DNA of 64,000 nucleotides from Rosistilla carotiformis (GCF_007753095.1 NZ_CP036348.1:310001-374000), one strand, 5' to 3'; shown: positions 16,327-25,735, numbered from the stretch's first letter. Program-made: numbers and translations. The notes: generated by a model from the letters alone, not told the origin.

Positions 16327-19137
16327 TCAGTGATTCAACACAAACTCTTTTGTGTTTAACAACGCCCACAACAGGTCACCTACCCCGCTGGCAACCGAAT
16401 CGCCTGCTTCGATATAAGCCAACGAACTGCTCAGTTCCTCCGGCTCCGGATACCGCGCGACCGTTCGCAGGTAAGCCTGTTGGACCAAGTTGGTCAATTG
16501 TTTGCTGTCCAGTTCTGCCGCTTTGCCAGCGAGCAGATCCTGGACTTCGCCCGTTTGCAACGCTTTGATTCGCTTGCTGACTTGAGCGATCTGCTGATTT
16601 ATTCGCGTGGTCTTAATCTTCAGTTGCTCCTCCGAAATGGAGGAATTCTTTTCTACCTTGACGAGCGTCTGGACCAGCTCCTGTCGACGCTTCTTCATCA
16701 TCTGGATTTGACGCTGACGCGCTTCGTTGCCTTGCTGCTTCGCCTTCGCCAGTGCTGCGTCGCTGACCAGCATCGGCTGCCCCAAGCTCTTCATCTGCTC
16801 AGCCAACCAACCGTTGCGGTCGTACAGCCGATTGGTGACATCTTCATCGTTTTGCAGATAAACCGTTTGCAGCAGGTTCGGATCTTCGGATCGATCGCAA
16901 TCGCAATTCGATTCGCGAATCGAGCGGCCAAAGACCTGCAGGGCGTACGACGAACCGCGGCCGTTGTTGCGAGGGCTGCTCGAAGCAATCCCCACGGCGC
17001 GACCGTCGCGGCTGCTGCACAATTGGGCCGCCTGTTTATCGCTGGCTGTCGCAACCAAGATCGCGTCGTAAAGCGTTTCGGCGGGCAGGCGTCGCGGCAC
17101 AAAGTGGCTGAAATTGCGAACGTCCAACGCGTTGGTCTCGTTCGTTTGCCAGCTGCGTTGGTAAGCATCGCTGTCGACGATCGTGCGGTGCAGCCACTTC
17201 ATGTCGTATCCGCTTTCGATGAACCCATCGGCAAGATAGTCCATCAGCGGAGCGTTGCTTGGCGGATTGGCGAGATTCAAATCGTCGACCGGATCGACGA
17301 TCCCGCTGCCAAAATAATTTGCCCACACGCGGTTCACGATCGCTTTGGCGAAGTAGGGATTGCTGGGATCGCGGAGCCACTGCATCAGTTTCTCTCGCGC
17401 CATTTCATCCAATTGGACGTAGTCACCTCCCAGCAGTTTGGCCGTCGGCGGCTCGACCACTCGCCGCGCTTTCTGCCCTGGTTTGCGAACCATCTTGGCA
17501 TTGCCGCGAATTGGGCGCTCGACGACCTCGGGGAACGGAATCACCGCCCCCTTGTTGAATTCCTTTTGCAACTCTCTGCGAAGCTGGTTCCCCTTCAGGT
17601 CGGAATCCATCTTCGTCATCATCGCTTCATACTGCTCCAAGTCCTCCTTGTCGCGCGGCTTCTGGCTCAGTCCCACCGTTTGGAATAAGTTCTTGAATTC
17701 ATCGAAGTCCTGCTTGGACCATTGGTCGAACGGATGCTTGTGGCACTGGGCACATTGAATCCGGATCCCCAAAAACGAATACGCAAATCCGATCGCCCGG
17801 TCTTCGGTCTGTCGGAAATTGCGGCGTGCCCAGAAATAGGTCAGCCCAGGTCGATCCGCAAACCCATCCATCTCGCCGTTGCGACACGCGGCCCCCATCG
17901 CTTCGCAATACTCTCGATACGATTCCCCCTCCTCACGCGATTGGGCGACAACGATCCCTTCGACCATCTCGTCATAGGGCATGTTTTCTTCGACCCGGCG
18001 ATGGATCCATTCATACCAATGTTGCGTCGGAGCCTGACGGATCGGCGAGACGTTGTTTAATTGAGCATCGCTGTTGCCGGTCCAGTCGCAGAACCGCGTC
18101 GTCCACCAAGCGGCATAACCGGGGCTGGAGAGCAGTTCTTCGACCTTGCGTTGACGCTTGTCGCTGCTTTGGTCGGCGATAAACGCCGCCGCGTCGGCTG
18201 CGGTCGGCAGCGTCCCCGAAATGTCGAGGCTCGCCCGACGCAGGAACTCCGCGTCGGAGCAGATCTCCGACGGCACGATCCCCAGCTTTTGCAACTTGAC
18301 CGCAATCAAGCGATCGACCTCGGTCCGCGTTTCCCGCTGCGGATAGTCGTCGCCGGTCAGCTGCGAAACAGGCCGAATCACCGCGACCGGAACGACCGCG
18401 TTGTCGTAAGAAACGACGACATGCGTGTCCCCGACACCGGTGCAGGTGACGTTCCCCGATTCATCGATGGTCGCGATCGCGTCGTCGTTGGTGTGGAACC
18501 GGCACAGACCGGTGACCTCTTCACGCGTGCCATCTTCCCAATGAGCAACCGCCCGCAACGAAGTCGTTTGTTTGTCTTGATCGAACAGAATCTCTACCGG
18601 CCCAACTTCCAAGCGTTCCAGTTTCTTGCGTTGCTTGGCATCGTAGTTCGCCCCAGCCGCGATCCACGTTCGCAGCACGCGATATTCCCAACCGTCTTTG
18701 TCGAATCGCTTGCCACCTTCGTGCATGTCCTCGTCGATCGGCTTGGCCAGAACCAAGCTTTCGTCGACGTCGGTGGTATCGATCCGTCCCGAATCGGCTT
18801 CGAGCATCGCCTTGTGATCGGCTTCGAAATCGTAACCAAACAGCGACAGCATGAAACCGCCACGCCCCTGGAACGACCCGTGGCAGGAACGCCCGTTGCA
18901 ACCCAGCCGCCCCATCAAAGGACTGATGTGTTTTTGAAAGTCGGGGATCTCGGAAGTCTCGCTGCCGACGGCAAATCGCGTGCCCAGCTCCGGCAGAACC
19001 GATTCATCGCCACGCGGATCGGGCTTCGCTGCAAACGCGACGCTGGCGACCAACATCGCCAGCGCACCACAGGCCACACGACTGGCTGCGATCCATTGAT
19101 CAAGACCGATTCGATGCATCATTTCTCGCTCTTTCAT
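16327..19137 (-). CDS. DUF1549/DUF1553 protein with BIG2-like domain and cytochrome-c-like motifs
   Basis: 936 residues with an N-terminal signal (about 12-36). Order of parts: a Cys-rich segment LGCNGRSCHGSFQGRGGF (Cys80, Cys85-His86), a bacterial Ig-like (BIG2) domain at about 190-255 (VAHWEDGTREEVTG, IATIDESGNVTCTGVGD), DUF1549 at about 270-500 containing a canonical haem-type CAQCHKHPFDQWS (462-474), then DUF1553 to the end with a coiled-coil insert near 800-870. The first motif has four residues between the cysteines instead of two. The family is abundant in planctomycetes and is discussed as part of surface polysaccharide degradation, but no reaction is established. The start may be at codon 6 or 7. 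Confidence 0.9.
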   Translation of the reverse strand: MKEREMMHRIGLDQWIAASRVACGALAMLVASVAFAAKPDPRGDESVLPELGTRFAVGSETSEIPDFQKHISPLMGRLGCNGRSCHGSFQGRGGFMLSLFGYDFEADHKAMLEADSGRIDTTDVDESLVLAKPIDEDMHEGGKRFDKDGWEYRVLRTWIAAGANYDAKQRKKLERLEVGPVEILFDQDKQTTSLRAVAHWEDGTREEVTGLCRFHTNDDAIATIDESGNVTCTGVGDTHVVVSYDNAVVPVAVIRPVSQLTGDDYPQRETRTEVDRLIAVKLQKLGIVPSEICSDAEFLRRASLDISGTLPTAADAAAFIADQSSDKRQRKVEELLSSPGYAAWWTTRFCDWTGNSDAQLNNVSPIRQAPTQHWYEWIHRRVEENMPYDEMVEGIVVAQSREEGESYREYCEAMGAACRNGEMDGFADRPGLTYFWARRNFRQTEDRAIGFAYSFLGIRIQCAQCHKHPFDQWSKQDFDEFKNLFQTVGLSQKPRDKEDLEQYEAMMTKMDSDLKGNQLRRELQKEFNKGAVIPFPEVVERPIRGNAKMVRKPGQKARRVVEPPTAKLLGGDYVQLDEMAREKLMQWLRDPSNPYFAKAIVNRVWANYFGSGIVDPVDDLNLANPPSNAPLMDYLADGFIESGYDMKWLHRTIVDSDAYQRSWQTNETNALDVRNFSHFVPRRLPAETLYDAILVATASDKQAAQLCSSRDGRAVGIASSSPRNNGRGSSYALQVFGRSIRESNCDCDRSEDPNLLQTVYLQNDEDVTNRLYDRNGWLAEQMKSLGQPMLVSDAALAKAKQQGNEARQRQIQMMKKRRQELVQTLVKVEKNSSISEEQLKIKTTRINQQIAQVSKRIKALQTGEVQDLLAGKAAELDSKQLTNLVQQAYLRTVARYPEPEELSSSLAYIEAGDSVASGVGDLLWALLNTKEFVLNH

Positions 19138-19155
19138 TGGGGAATCCGAGACTCG

Positions 19156-19848
19156 TTATTTGTTTTCTGGCGTTTGGGGATCTGTCGCAGGCTTCGACTT
19201 GGCGTTCTTCTTCGTCCGTGCGGCGGCATTGGGGCGGACCTGTTTGGCATCCAGTCGCCGAATCGCCGAGGTATACGCTTTGTCCGCATTTTTCTCAGCG
19301 TCGACGTTCTCTAGCTGGTCGGTCAGTCGCTGCAATTGGGTCTGCATGCGGGCGATCCGCTCGGTCAAACGAGCCTTCTCGTGCTGCGCCCGCGCCACCT
19401 TCGCCTGTTCTCGACTGGCGATCGCTTTTCGCAACTGCGCTCGCGTCTTTTCGTTGTCGCGAACCTGCAACTGAGCCAACGCGATGTCGACTCGCGTCTG
19501 CCATTGCAGGAACGTAAGTTCCAATTCAAATCCGTCCGGGTCGCGCTGCTGCAGCTGTTCCAACCGTCGCGACGTCCGCGCCAAGTCGCCGATCGCTTTT
19601 TGGTATTCCTTGGCAGAATGTTTCTTCAACGAAGCAAGCACCGACTCCAACTCGGGCAGATGCGACTTCACGAACTCCGTCACCCGGCGTTCGCCTTCGG
19701 CAGGCCGCTCCGCAGCGGAACCGTCAGCTTGAGCGATCGCGTCGCGCGAGAGATCGTATTCGGCCGCGAGACCGTTGGTAGCGGCAAGCACTAACAAAAA
19801 ACAAACCGCGACGCCGCACCATTTCGACAAGAAATTAACTTCGTTCAC
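19156..19848 (-). CDS. Secreted coiled-coil protein in the sigma-factor operon
   Basis: 230 residues from a GTG at 19846-19848. AAGGAG lies 6 bases before it, inside the 3' end of the upstream anti-sigma-like gene, which it overlaps by 14 bp; this decides the start over the longer frame to 19905. A signal peptide (residues 8-29, cut near LAA) precedes a long alpha-helical region rich in Glu, Arg, Gln and Leu (about 55-195), predicted coiled coil, and a Lys-rich tail ending TPENK. I do not recognise the family. Its place between the anti-sigma-like protein and the DUF1549 protein suggests an envelope role in the same process. Confidence 0.75.
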   Translation of the reverse strand: MNEVNFLSKWCGVAVCFLLVLAATNGLAAEYDLSRDAIAQADGSAAERPAEGERRVTEFVKSHLPELESVLASLKKHSAKEYQKAIGDLARTSRRLEQLQQRDPDGFELELTFLQWQTRVDIALAQLQVRDNEKTRAQLRKAIASREQAKVARAQHEKARLTERIARMQTQLQRLTDQLENVDAEKNADKAYTSAIRRLDAKQVRPNAAARTKKNAKSKPATDPQTPENK

Positions 19849-20365
19849 GATCCGCTCCTTCGATGCCTTCGGGCTCACTGGTGCGTTCGACCTGCGCGAC
19901 CCCAAGGCTTAACCAGGAAGGGACCTCGTCGACAGTGGTGTCAAAGTCGATGGTGGTCGCATCTTGCCCGACGTCGAGATCGTCGCCGCGAAAGACGACG
20001 CGATTCTCCGCCCAGGCGTGAGCAACCAAGGCATCGTCGACTCCACCGCCAGTCGTTCGGCTGGCCTGTGGTGCATGTCCAACCGGTGCAAACCAAATCA
20101 CAAACAGCACCAACGCGGCCAAACTTGCCACCGCGCCAGCAACTCGCAGGAACGAGGTCGAAGCGTGAAGCGGGGCCGCGATTGGTTGCTCGGCAGGCGA
20201 TTGGCAAGCCTCTCCCAGTTCGACCAACAAGTCGGCTTGCTGGGCAATACACTCCAGCAGCTCCGGCGACGACTGCATCTGCAATTCAAACGCCTGCAGA
20301 TCGTCCCCCTGCAGTTCGTCGAGCAGATACAGCCGACATCGATCGATCTGTTCTTGGTTACTCAT
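19835..20365 (-). CDS. Anti-sigma-like single-span membrane protein
   Basis: About 176 residues. The N-terminal cytoplasmic part (YLLDELQGDDLQAFELQMQ, then CIAQQADLL) resembles anti-sigma N-terminal domains of planctomycete ECF operons. It lacks the zinc-binding HxxxCxxC motif. One TM segment (about 77-94, AGAVASLAALVLFVIWF) is followed by an external domain of about 80 residues. It lies 67 bp after the sigma-factor gene and overlaps the next gene by 14 bp. I infer that it holds the sigma factor at the membrane. The start could be the GTG at 20374 or the ATG at 20365; neither has a good Shine-Dalgarno. Confidence 0.7.
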   Translation of the reverse strand: MSNQEQIDRCRLYLLDELQGDDLQAFELQMQSSPELLECIAQQADLLVELGEACQSPAEQPIAAPLHASTSFLRVAGAVASLAALVLFVIWFAPVGHAPQASRTTGGGVDDALVAHAWAENRVVFRGDDLDVGQDATTIDFDTTVDEVPSWLSLGVAQVERTSEPEGIEGADRERS

Positions 20366-20432
20366 AGCTGTCACGGTCTTTAGATTCTTAACGGTTCAAT
20401 TTTCAAAAGCTCGGCGACGGGTCGGCTGCTGC

Positions 20433-20957
20433 CTACAAATCCTCGCCCAACTGCTGGCCCAATTTTCGCAGCGCCGTCTGCATTCGTCCCAACGCCGTCC
20501 CTAACGGGATTTGCAACTGGTCGGCGATCTCGCGAAACCTCAACCCTTCGACAATCCTTAATCTGACGATCATCTGCAGCTCCTCGGGCAACTGCGACAA
20601 CTCGCGTCGGACCTGCTGCAATCGCTCCTGGCGAAGCAACCGATCGACGGGGGAATCGTGTCGCCCGGCGGCATGCTGCAGCGCTTCCGCCGATTCCATC
20701 GGCCCGGCCAGTTTGCGACGGCGAAACAACTGCATCGCTTCGTTGTGGGCGACGCGGAACAGCCAAGCTCGGCGAGTTCCGGCAGCCGAAGCGCCCCCTT
20801 TCTCTTGGAGGATCGCAAAGGTCGCTTGCAAGCAGTCCTGGGCATCGTCAGCGCTGCCGGTCAATCCGGTCAAAAAACGCAGCAACGACGCAGCATGCTG
20901 CGCGTGCAACTGCGCCGCTTCGTCGGCACTCAATCGTGTCGATTCGCGTTCGTTCAC
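20433..20957 (-). CDS. ECF-type RNA polymerase sigma factor
   Basis: 174 residues. Region 2 (about 15-85) shows LLRFLTGLTGSADDAQDCLQATF and AWLFRVAHNEAMQLFRRRK. Region 4 (about 110-170) shows LSQLPEELQMIVRLRIVEGL and a helix-turn-helix FREIADQLQIPLGTALGRMQ. It is the first gene of an operon that continues with the anti-sigma-like protein, the coiled-coil protein, DUF1549/1553 and DUF1501. It probably controls its own operon, but I could not identify the promoter motif. Confidence 0.9.
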   Translation of the reverse strand: MNERESTRLSADEAAQLHAQHAASLLRFLTGLTGSADDAQDCLQATFAILQEKGGASAAGTRRAWLFRVAHNEAMQLFRRRKLAGPMESAEALQHAAGRHDSPVDRLLRQERLQQVRRELSQLPEELQMIVRLRIVEGLRFREIADQLQIPLGTALGRMQTALRKLGQQLGEDL

Positions 20958-21217
20958 TCGGTTTTCACTTGGCGGACAGGCACTGGCACAAACCTAGATG
21001 CTTGGCGGCGGGAGTTTATTGTCACGGTGCGAAAAGAATTTGGAAAAAATGCGAATCGCCAAGATGAATCCGCCCTTGTGCGAACGATTTTAGCGTAGCG
21101 GCCGCCGGCGAACGCCACGATCGGCGACCTGCGGGGCTGTAATAATCGGCAAAAAACCTCTATTCTGCCTGTTCGCACACCATCCGTTTCCCTATCGCAA
21201 CCGATCACGAGATCCTC

Positions 21218-22258
21218 ATGGCTGACACAGACAAAAAGAAGTGGATTGGCTTCGACCTAGGCGGCACAAAAATGCTGGCGGTTGTTTACGACCAGGACCT
21301 CAAGCCGCTGGGCCGTCGCCGGCGTCGCACCAAAGGAAATTCGGGGGCGGATTCGGTGATCGAACGGATCATCGGTGCGATCGAACGCGCGTTGGAAGAG
21401 ACCGACACGAAGGCCGAAGAGCTCGCTGGCATCGGTATCGGCTGTCCCGGCCCTGTCGACCCCAACACCGGATTGGTCCACGTCTGCGTCAACCTGGGCT
21501 GGGAAAACGTCAACATCGGCAAGATCCTTCACAAACAGTTCGGCTGCCCCGTGCATGTTCTGAACGATGTCGATGCAGGCGTCTACGGCGAATATGTCGA
21601 TGGCGCGGCGAAGAAGTCGCGATGCACCGTCGGCATTTTCCCAGGGACCGGGATCGGCGGCGGATGCGTATACGAAGACACGATCCTGCACGGCGCCGAC
21701 ATCAGTTGCATGGAGATCGGACACACGCGGATCAGCAGCGGATCGCGGACCAGCGGTTACGATCTGTCGGGAACTCTGGAAGCCGAAGCGAGCCGGTTGG
21801 CGATCGCAGCCGAAGCGGCCAAAGCGGCTTACCGCGGGATGGCACCTCATCTCTACAAAGAGACCGGCATGGATCTTTCGGAGATTCGCAGCGGTGCGTT
21901 GGCCGATTCGGTCAAGCATGGCGACACCGAAGTCAAAGAGTTGATCGAAGAGGCGTCGCGAACGATCGGATTGGCCGTCGTGAACATCGTCCACCTGCTG
22001 GCCCCCGACACGATCGTGATGGGGGGCGGATTGGTCGAAGCGATGCCCGATCTGATTATCGGCACCGTCACGCGAACCGCGAAGAAATCGGTGCTGGCAC
22101 CGTACAAGGATCGTTTCCGCGTGGTGCAAGCCGAACTGGGAGACGACGCAGCAGTCCTGGGTGCTGCCGCCTGGGCCAAGAAACGGACTCCCGTCGCACC
22201 GGCGGCCTCTCCCTCGGCGACTCTGTCCGTTCCACCAACTCCGCCACCAGCGACCTAA
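21218..22258 (+). CDS. ROK-family sugar kinase (glucokinase-like)
   Basis: 346 residues. ATP-dependent phosphorylation of a hexose is expected. The phosphate-1 motif FDLGGTK is at 12-18, the catalytic base is probably Asp117 in LNDVDA, and phosphate-2 is GTGIGGG (143-149). His169 of MEIGHT is present. The usual ROK zinc motif CxCGxxGCxE is absent: the same position reads RTSGYDLSGTLEAEAS. The last 30 residues are a Pro/Ala/Ser tail. No Shine-Dalgarno is visible. The next gene follows after 130 bp on the same strand. ROK transcription repressors carry an N-terminal HTH, which is not present here, so a kinase is favoured. Confidence 0.87.
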   Translation: MADTDKKKWIGFDLGGTKMLAVVYDQDLKPLGRRRRRTKGNSGADSVIERIIGAIERALEETDTKAEELAGIGIGCPGPVDPNTGLVHVCVNLGWENVNIGKILHKQFGCPVHVLNDVDAGVYGEYVDGAAKKSRCTVGIFPGTGIGGGCVYEDTILHGADISCMEIGHTRISSGSRTSGYDLSGTLEAEASRLAIAAEAAKAAYRGMAPHLYKETGMDLSEIRSGALADSVKHGDTEVKELIEEASRTIGLAVVNIVHLLAPDTIVMGGGLVEAMPDLIIGTVTRTAKKSVLAPYKDRFRVVQAELGDDAAVLGAAAWAKKRTPVAPAASPSATLSVPPTPPPAT

Positions 22259-22388
22259 GCGACGCGTTTGCGACGGCACCAACCTGCCGCTTCGAACCCA
22301 TTGTCCGCTCGCCTCGGTTTCGTGATTCGAAGACCGAAGCGAGCGCGACCTGCGATCAACGATATCACCGCAAACCGGACGACCTGAC

Positions 22389-23936
22389 ATGTTCGCTGCT
22401 ATCACCGATCATTGGCTGCTGCTGACAATTGGCGGAATCGTTGGACTGCTGCTGATCGTCGCGATCTACGACATGATGCAGCGGAAGCATACGATCCTGC
22501 ATAACTTCCCGATCGTTGGTCACATCCGATACTGGTTGGAGATGATCGGGCCGGAGATGCGGCAATATTGGGTTGCCAACGACAAAGAGGAGATGCCGTT
22601 TAATCGCGATGAGCGCAGTTGGGTCTACGCGTCGTCCAAAGGCGAAAACAGCAACTTCGGCTTCGGCACGACCGAGCAGATCTACAGCATCGGATACCCG
22701 ATCATCAAGCACGCGGTCTTTCCGTTTCCCGAACACAAAGCGGAATACATCAGTGAAGACAAGACAGCGATTCCCTGCCTGAAGATCATGGGGCAATCGC
22801 ACGATCGGGCCCGGCCCTATCATCCGCAATCGGTCGTCAACATCTCCGCCATGTCGTTTGGTTCGCTCGGCTCCAACGCCGTCTCGGCGATGAACATCGG
22901 CGCCCGCGAAGCCCATTGTTTTCACAACACTGGCGAAGGAGGGATCAGCCCTTACCATGGTCACGGCGCGGACATCATGTGGCAGATCGGAACCGGATAT
23001 TTCGGGGCTCGCGACGAGACGGGGCGGTTTTCGCTGGACGTGCTGGCCCAGCGCGTTGAAGCCAACGAATCGATTCGCTGCATCGAAGTCAAACTCTCCC
23101 AAGGAGCCAAACCGGGCAAAGGCGGAATCCTACCTGGCAAAAAGGTCTCCGCCGAGATCGCCGCAACGCGAGGGATTCCGATCGGTCGCGATTGCATCTC
23201 CCCCAACGCTCACTCCGAATTCGACACCGTCGACGAACTGATCGACTGGATCGAACGGATCGCCGCTCGCACCGGACTGCCGGTGGGAATCAAAAGTGCG
23301 ATCGGATCGACCGGCTTCTGGCACAAGCTGGCCGGACGGATGCGAGAGCGTGGCGAAGGCCCCGACTTCATCACGATCGATGGTGCCGAAGGAGGAACCG
23401 GTGCGGCGCCGCTAACCTTCTCCGATCACGTCTCGCTGCCATTTAAGATCGGCTTCGCTCGCGTCTATCCGATCTTTCAAGCCCAAGGAATCTCCAAGGA
23501 CATCGTCTGGTTTGGTAGCGGGAAATTGGGCTTCCCCGACCGCGCCGTGATCGCGTTTGCGATGGGCTGCGACGCGATCCAAATCGCCCGCGAATCGATG
23601 CTGGCGATCGGATGCATCCAAGCCCGCAAGTGCCACACCGACCACTGCCCCGCGGGCGTCGCGACCCAGAACCGCTGGCTGCAAGCGGGACTGGACGTCG
23701 ACGACAAAGCAAAGCGAATGACCCGCTACATCCAAAGCTTCCGCAAGGAACTGCTGTCGCTATCGTACGCGTGCGGGTACCAACATCCCTGCCAATTCAA
23801 TGGCCGCGAGATCGAATTCAGCACCGGCGTCAACAAGTTCTCCAAGCTGCACGACGTGCTGGGCTACACGCGCGATGGCACCGGATTAAAAGAGACGCGA
23901 GCCAGCAACGCGACCGAACCGACGCTGGTCGAATAG
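22389..23936 (+). CDS. Membrane-anchored FMN-binding glutamate-synthase-like protein
   Basis: 515 residues with an N-terminal TM helix (about 9-27) and a GltB-type FMN domain. Signature parts are SAMSFGSLGSNAVSAM (153-168), HNTGEGGISPYH (179-190), KLSQGAKPGKGG (235-246), IDGAEGGTGAAP and the [3Fe-4S] cysteines 409, 415 and 420 in CIQARKCHTDHCPAG. It lacks the glutaminase domain of true glutamate synthase. Stand-alone proteins of this kind occur widely, often with N-terminal membrane helices, and their physiological substrate is not established. It may use NH3 or another amine, or act in a different reaction. Confidence 0.88.
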   Translation: MFAAITDHWLLLTIGGIVGLLLIVAIYDMMQRKHTILHNFPIVGHIRYWLEMIGPEMRQYWVANDKEEMPFNRDERSWVYASSKGENSNFGFGTTEQIYSIGYPIIKHAVFPFPEHKAEYISEDKTAIPCLKIMGQSHDRARPYHPQSVVNISAMSFGSLGSNAVSAMNIGAREAHCFHNTGEGGISPYHGHGADIMWQIGTGYFGARDETGRFSLDVLAQRVEANESIRCIEVKLSQGAKPGKGGILPGKKVSAEIAATRGIPIGRDCISPNAHSEFDTVDELIDWIERIAARTGLPVGIKSAIGSTGFWHKLAGRMRERGEGPDFITIDGAEGGTGAAPLTFSDHVSLPFKIGFARVYPIFQAQGISKDIVWFGSGKLGFPDRAVIAFAMGCDAIQIARESMLAIGCIQARKCHTDHCPAGVATQNRWLQAGLDVDDKAKRMTRYIQSFRKELLSLSYACGYQHPCQFNGREIEFSTGVNKFSKLHDVLGYTRDGTGLKETRASNATEPTLVE

Positions 23937-23949
23937 CTTGCGAGCCGCC

Positions 23950-25611
23950 TTATTCGGCGGAATCGCTGGGCAGCTTACCGAACGCTCGGACGACGGCAAA
24001 CGTTGCGACGCAGCCGACGATCAACATCCACCACGGCGAGACGCCAAGGCTGGTGGGGAGCGACCCAAACAAAATCGAAACGCCCGCCGCAAGCAGCGCG
24101 TAGGGAATCTGAGTCTTGACGTGCGCGATGTGATCGCATCCGCTGGCCTGGCTCGATAAGACTGTCGTATCGGAAATCGGCGAGCAGTGATCGCCAAAGA
24201 TCGCACCCGACAAGACAGCTCCCGCCGTGGCGTACAGGATCGTCGGATCGTTCGAACTGGCGATCGCGATCGGGATCGACAGCGGCACCAGCAAGCCCAT
24301 CGTTCCCCAACTGGTTCCCGTCGCAAATGCGACGACTCCCGAAACGACAAAGACCAGCGTCGGAATCCAGACCGACGAGACATTGGCCTCGCGAATCCAA
24401 TCGCCAAGAAAACCCTGAGTGTCCAGAAAATCGGCGGTCGTCAGCCGCGATAGCGTCCAAGCCAACCACAGCACCACCATCGCTGGCATCAACTGACGCA
24501 TCCCGTCGAACGCGCCGACAATCAACGGCCCGATCGATTTCGCACCGCACCAATAGGTCGTCGCCAACGACAGCAGCAAACCGACAAGCCCACCCCAGGT
24601 CAGCGCGTTGTAGGGATCGGCATTGCCAACATACTGGCCCCAGTACCTCAGCAGACCCACGTCGGGATCCTCGACGCTACCGGTTCGATACAGCGCAAAC
24701 AAGATCGCGCCGATCGTTGCGGCGATCGTCACGATAGCGGTCCAAGCGGGAGCATCGTGCAACTGCGGCAAATTGCTCTCGCGAACATCCTCCGGTTCCT
24801 TGGCGGCACCATCTTCCGCCGCCTTCATCGGTCCGAAATCGCGTCCCGTCGCCGCAATCACAACGACAAGCACCAGGGCAAAGATCGGGTAGAAACGGTA
24901 GGGAAGCGATTGCAAAAAGAGATCAAACCCGCTGAGCCCCTGCGGATTCCCCTGAGCCGCCAGACCTTCGCTCATGTAACTGATCTCGGTCGCAACCCAC
25001 GTGCTGACCAGCGACAGTCCCGCCACCGGCGCGGCAGTCGAATCGACCAGATAAGCCAGCTTTTCGCGAGACAAACGCATCCGATCGGCCGTCGACCGCA
25101 TCGTCGTTCCGACCAACAGCGTGTTGGCGTAATCGTCGAAGAAGATCAGCATCCCACACAGCCAGATCAGCAACTGGCCGCCGCAACGCGTCTGCACATG
25201 CAACGCCAACCGCAACACAAGACTCCGCATCGCCCCGCCGGCGTGCAGGACCCCGACCAGGGCGCCGAAGAGCATCGTGAAATAGAAGACGCGCAGATGA
25301 TCCGAAGTGGCGAGCGCTGAGAGCGAATCGCCAGCACCGCGAAAGTCGAGCGAAACAACCGAGGCGATTGCGGCAAATGGATTCAGCGAGCCGCCGCCGG
25401 CAACCGCATACCAGAGATGCTCTTCGACCATCGACCAAGGCGTGTCGACGAACATCCGCTGCGACCAAGACCGTGGCTGATCGCCAGCGAACTGCAAGAT
25501 CGCAACGCCGACAAAAACAGCAAGGGCTAACGAGGGGATTGCTCGACGCGTGAAGATCGCCAGCAAGATGGCGACAAGCGGAGGGAGCAGCGAGAGCCAG
25601 CCGAAGTCCAT
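23950..25611 (-). CDS. NhaC-family Na+/H+ antiporter
   Basis: 553 residues with about 11-13 TM helices. Family hallmarks are AGGAMRSLVLRLA, the charged TM segment GMLIFFDDYANTLLVGTTMR, the segment DSTAAPVAGLSLVSTWVATEI, and near the C-terminus ATGTSWGTMGLLVPLSI and FGDHCSPISDTTVLSSQASGCDH. The cytoplasmic loop at about 262-285 is acidic. The protein likely exchanges Na+ for H+, or another cation/organic pair, at the inner membrane. It ends 13 bp from the convergent FMN protein gene. Confidence 0.9.
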   Translation of the reverse strand: MDFGWLSLLPPLVAILLAIFTRRAIPSLALAVFVGVAILQFAGDQPRSWSQRMFVDTPWSMVEEHLWYAVAGGGSLNPFAAIASVVSLDFRGAGDSLSALATSDHLRVFYFTMLFGALVGVLHAGGAMRSLVLRLALHVQTRCGGQLLIWLCGMLIFFDDYANTLLVGTTMRSTADRMRLSREKLAYLVDSTAAPVAGLSLVSTWVATEISYMSEGLAAQGNPQGLSGFDLFLQSLPYRFYPIFALVLVVVIAATGRDFGPMKAAEDGAAKEPEDVRESNLPQLHDAPAWTAIVTIAATIGAILFALYRTGSVEDPDVGLLRYWGQYVGNADPYNALTWGGLVGLLLSLATTYWCGAKSIGPLIVGAFDGMRQLMPAMVVLWLAWTLSRLTTADFLDTQGFLGDWIREANVSSVWIPTLVFVVSGVVAFATGTSWGTMGLLVPLSIPIAIASSNDPTILYATAGAVLSGAIFGDHCSPISDTTVLSSQASGCDHIAHVKTQIPYALLAAGVSILFGSLPTSLGVSPWWMLIVGCVATFAVVRAFGKLPSDSAE

Positions 25612-25735
25612 GGATTCGCGATCCCGCGGGAGCCGAAGCTTAGGCGTGGTCCAACCGCCGGGAGATCCCAGCGGTTGGCGATTCCTCGACGCGGCTATCG
25701 CAAAGCGATCGCCGCGGCAAACTCAACAACAAGAA

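Noticed and set aside
18061..19314. 417-codon open frame antisense to the DUF1549 gene
   Set aside because: No protein-like motifs and complete overlap with a recognised gene.
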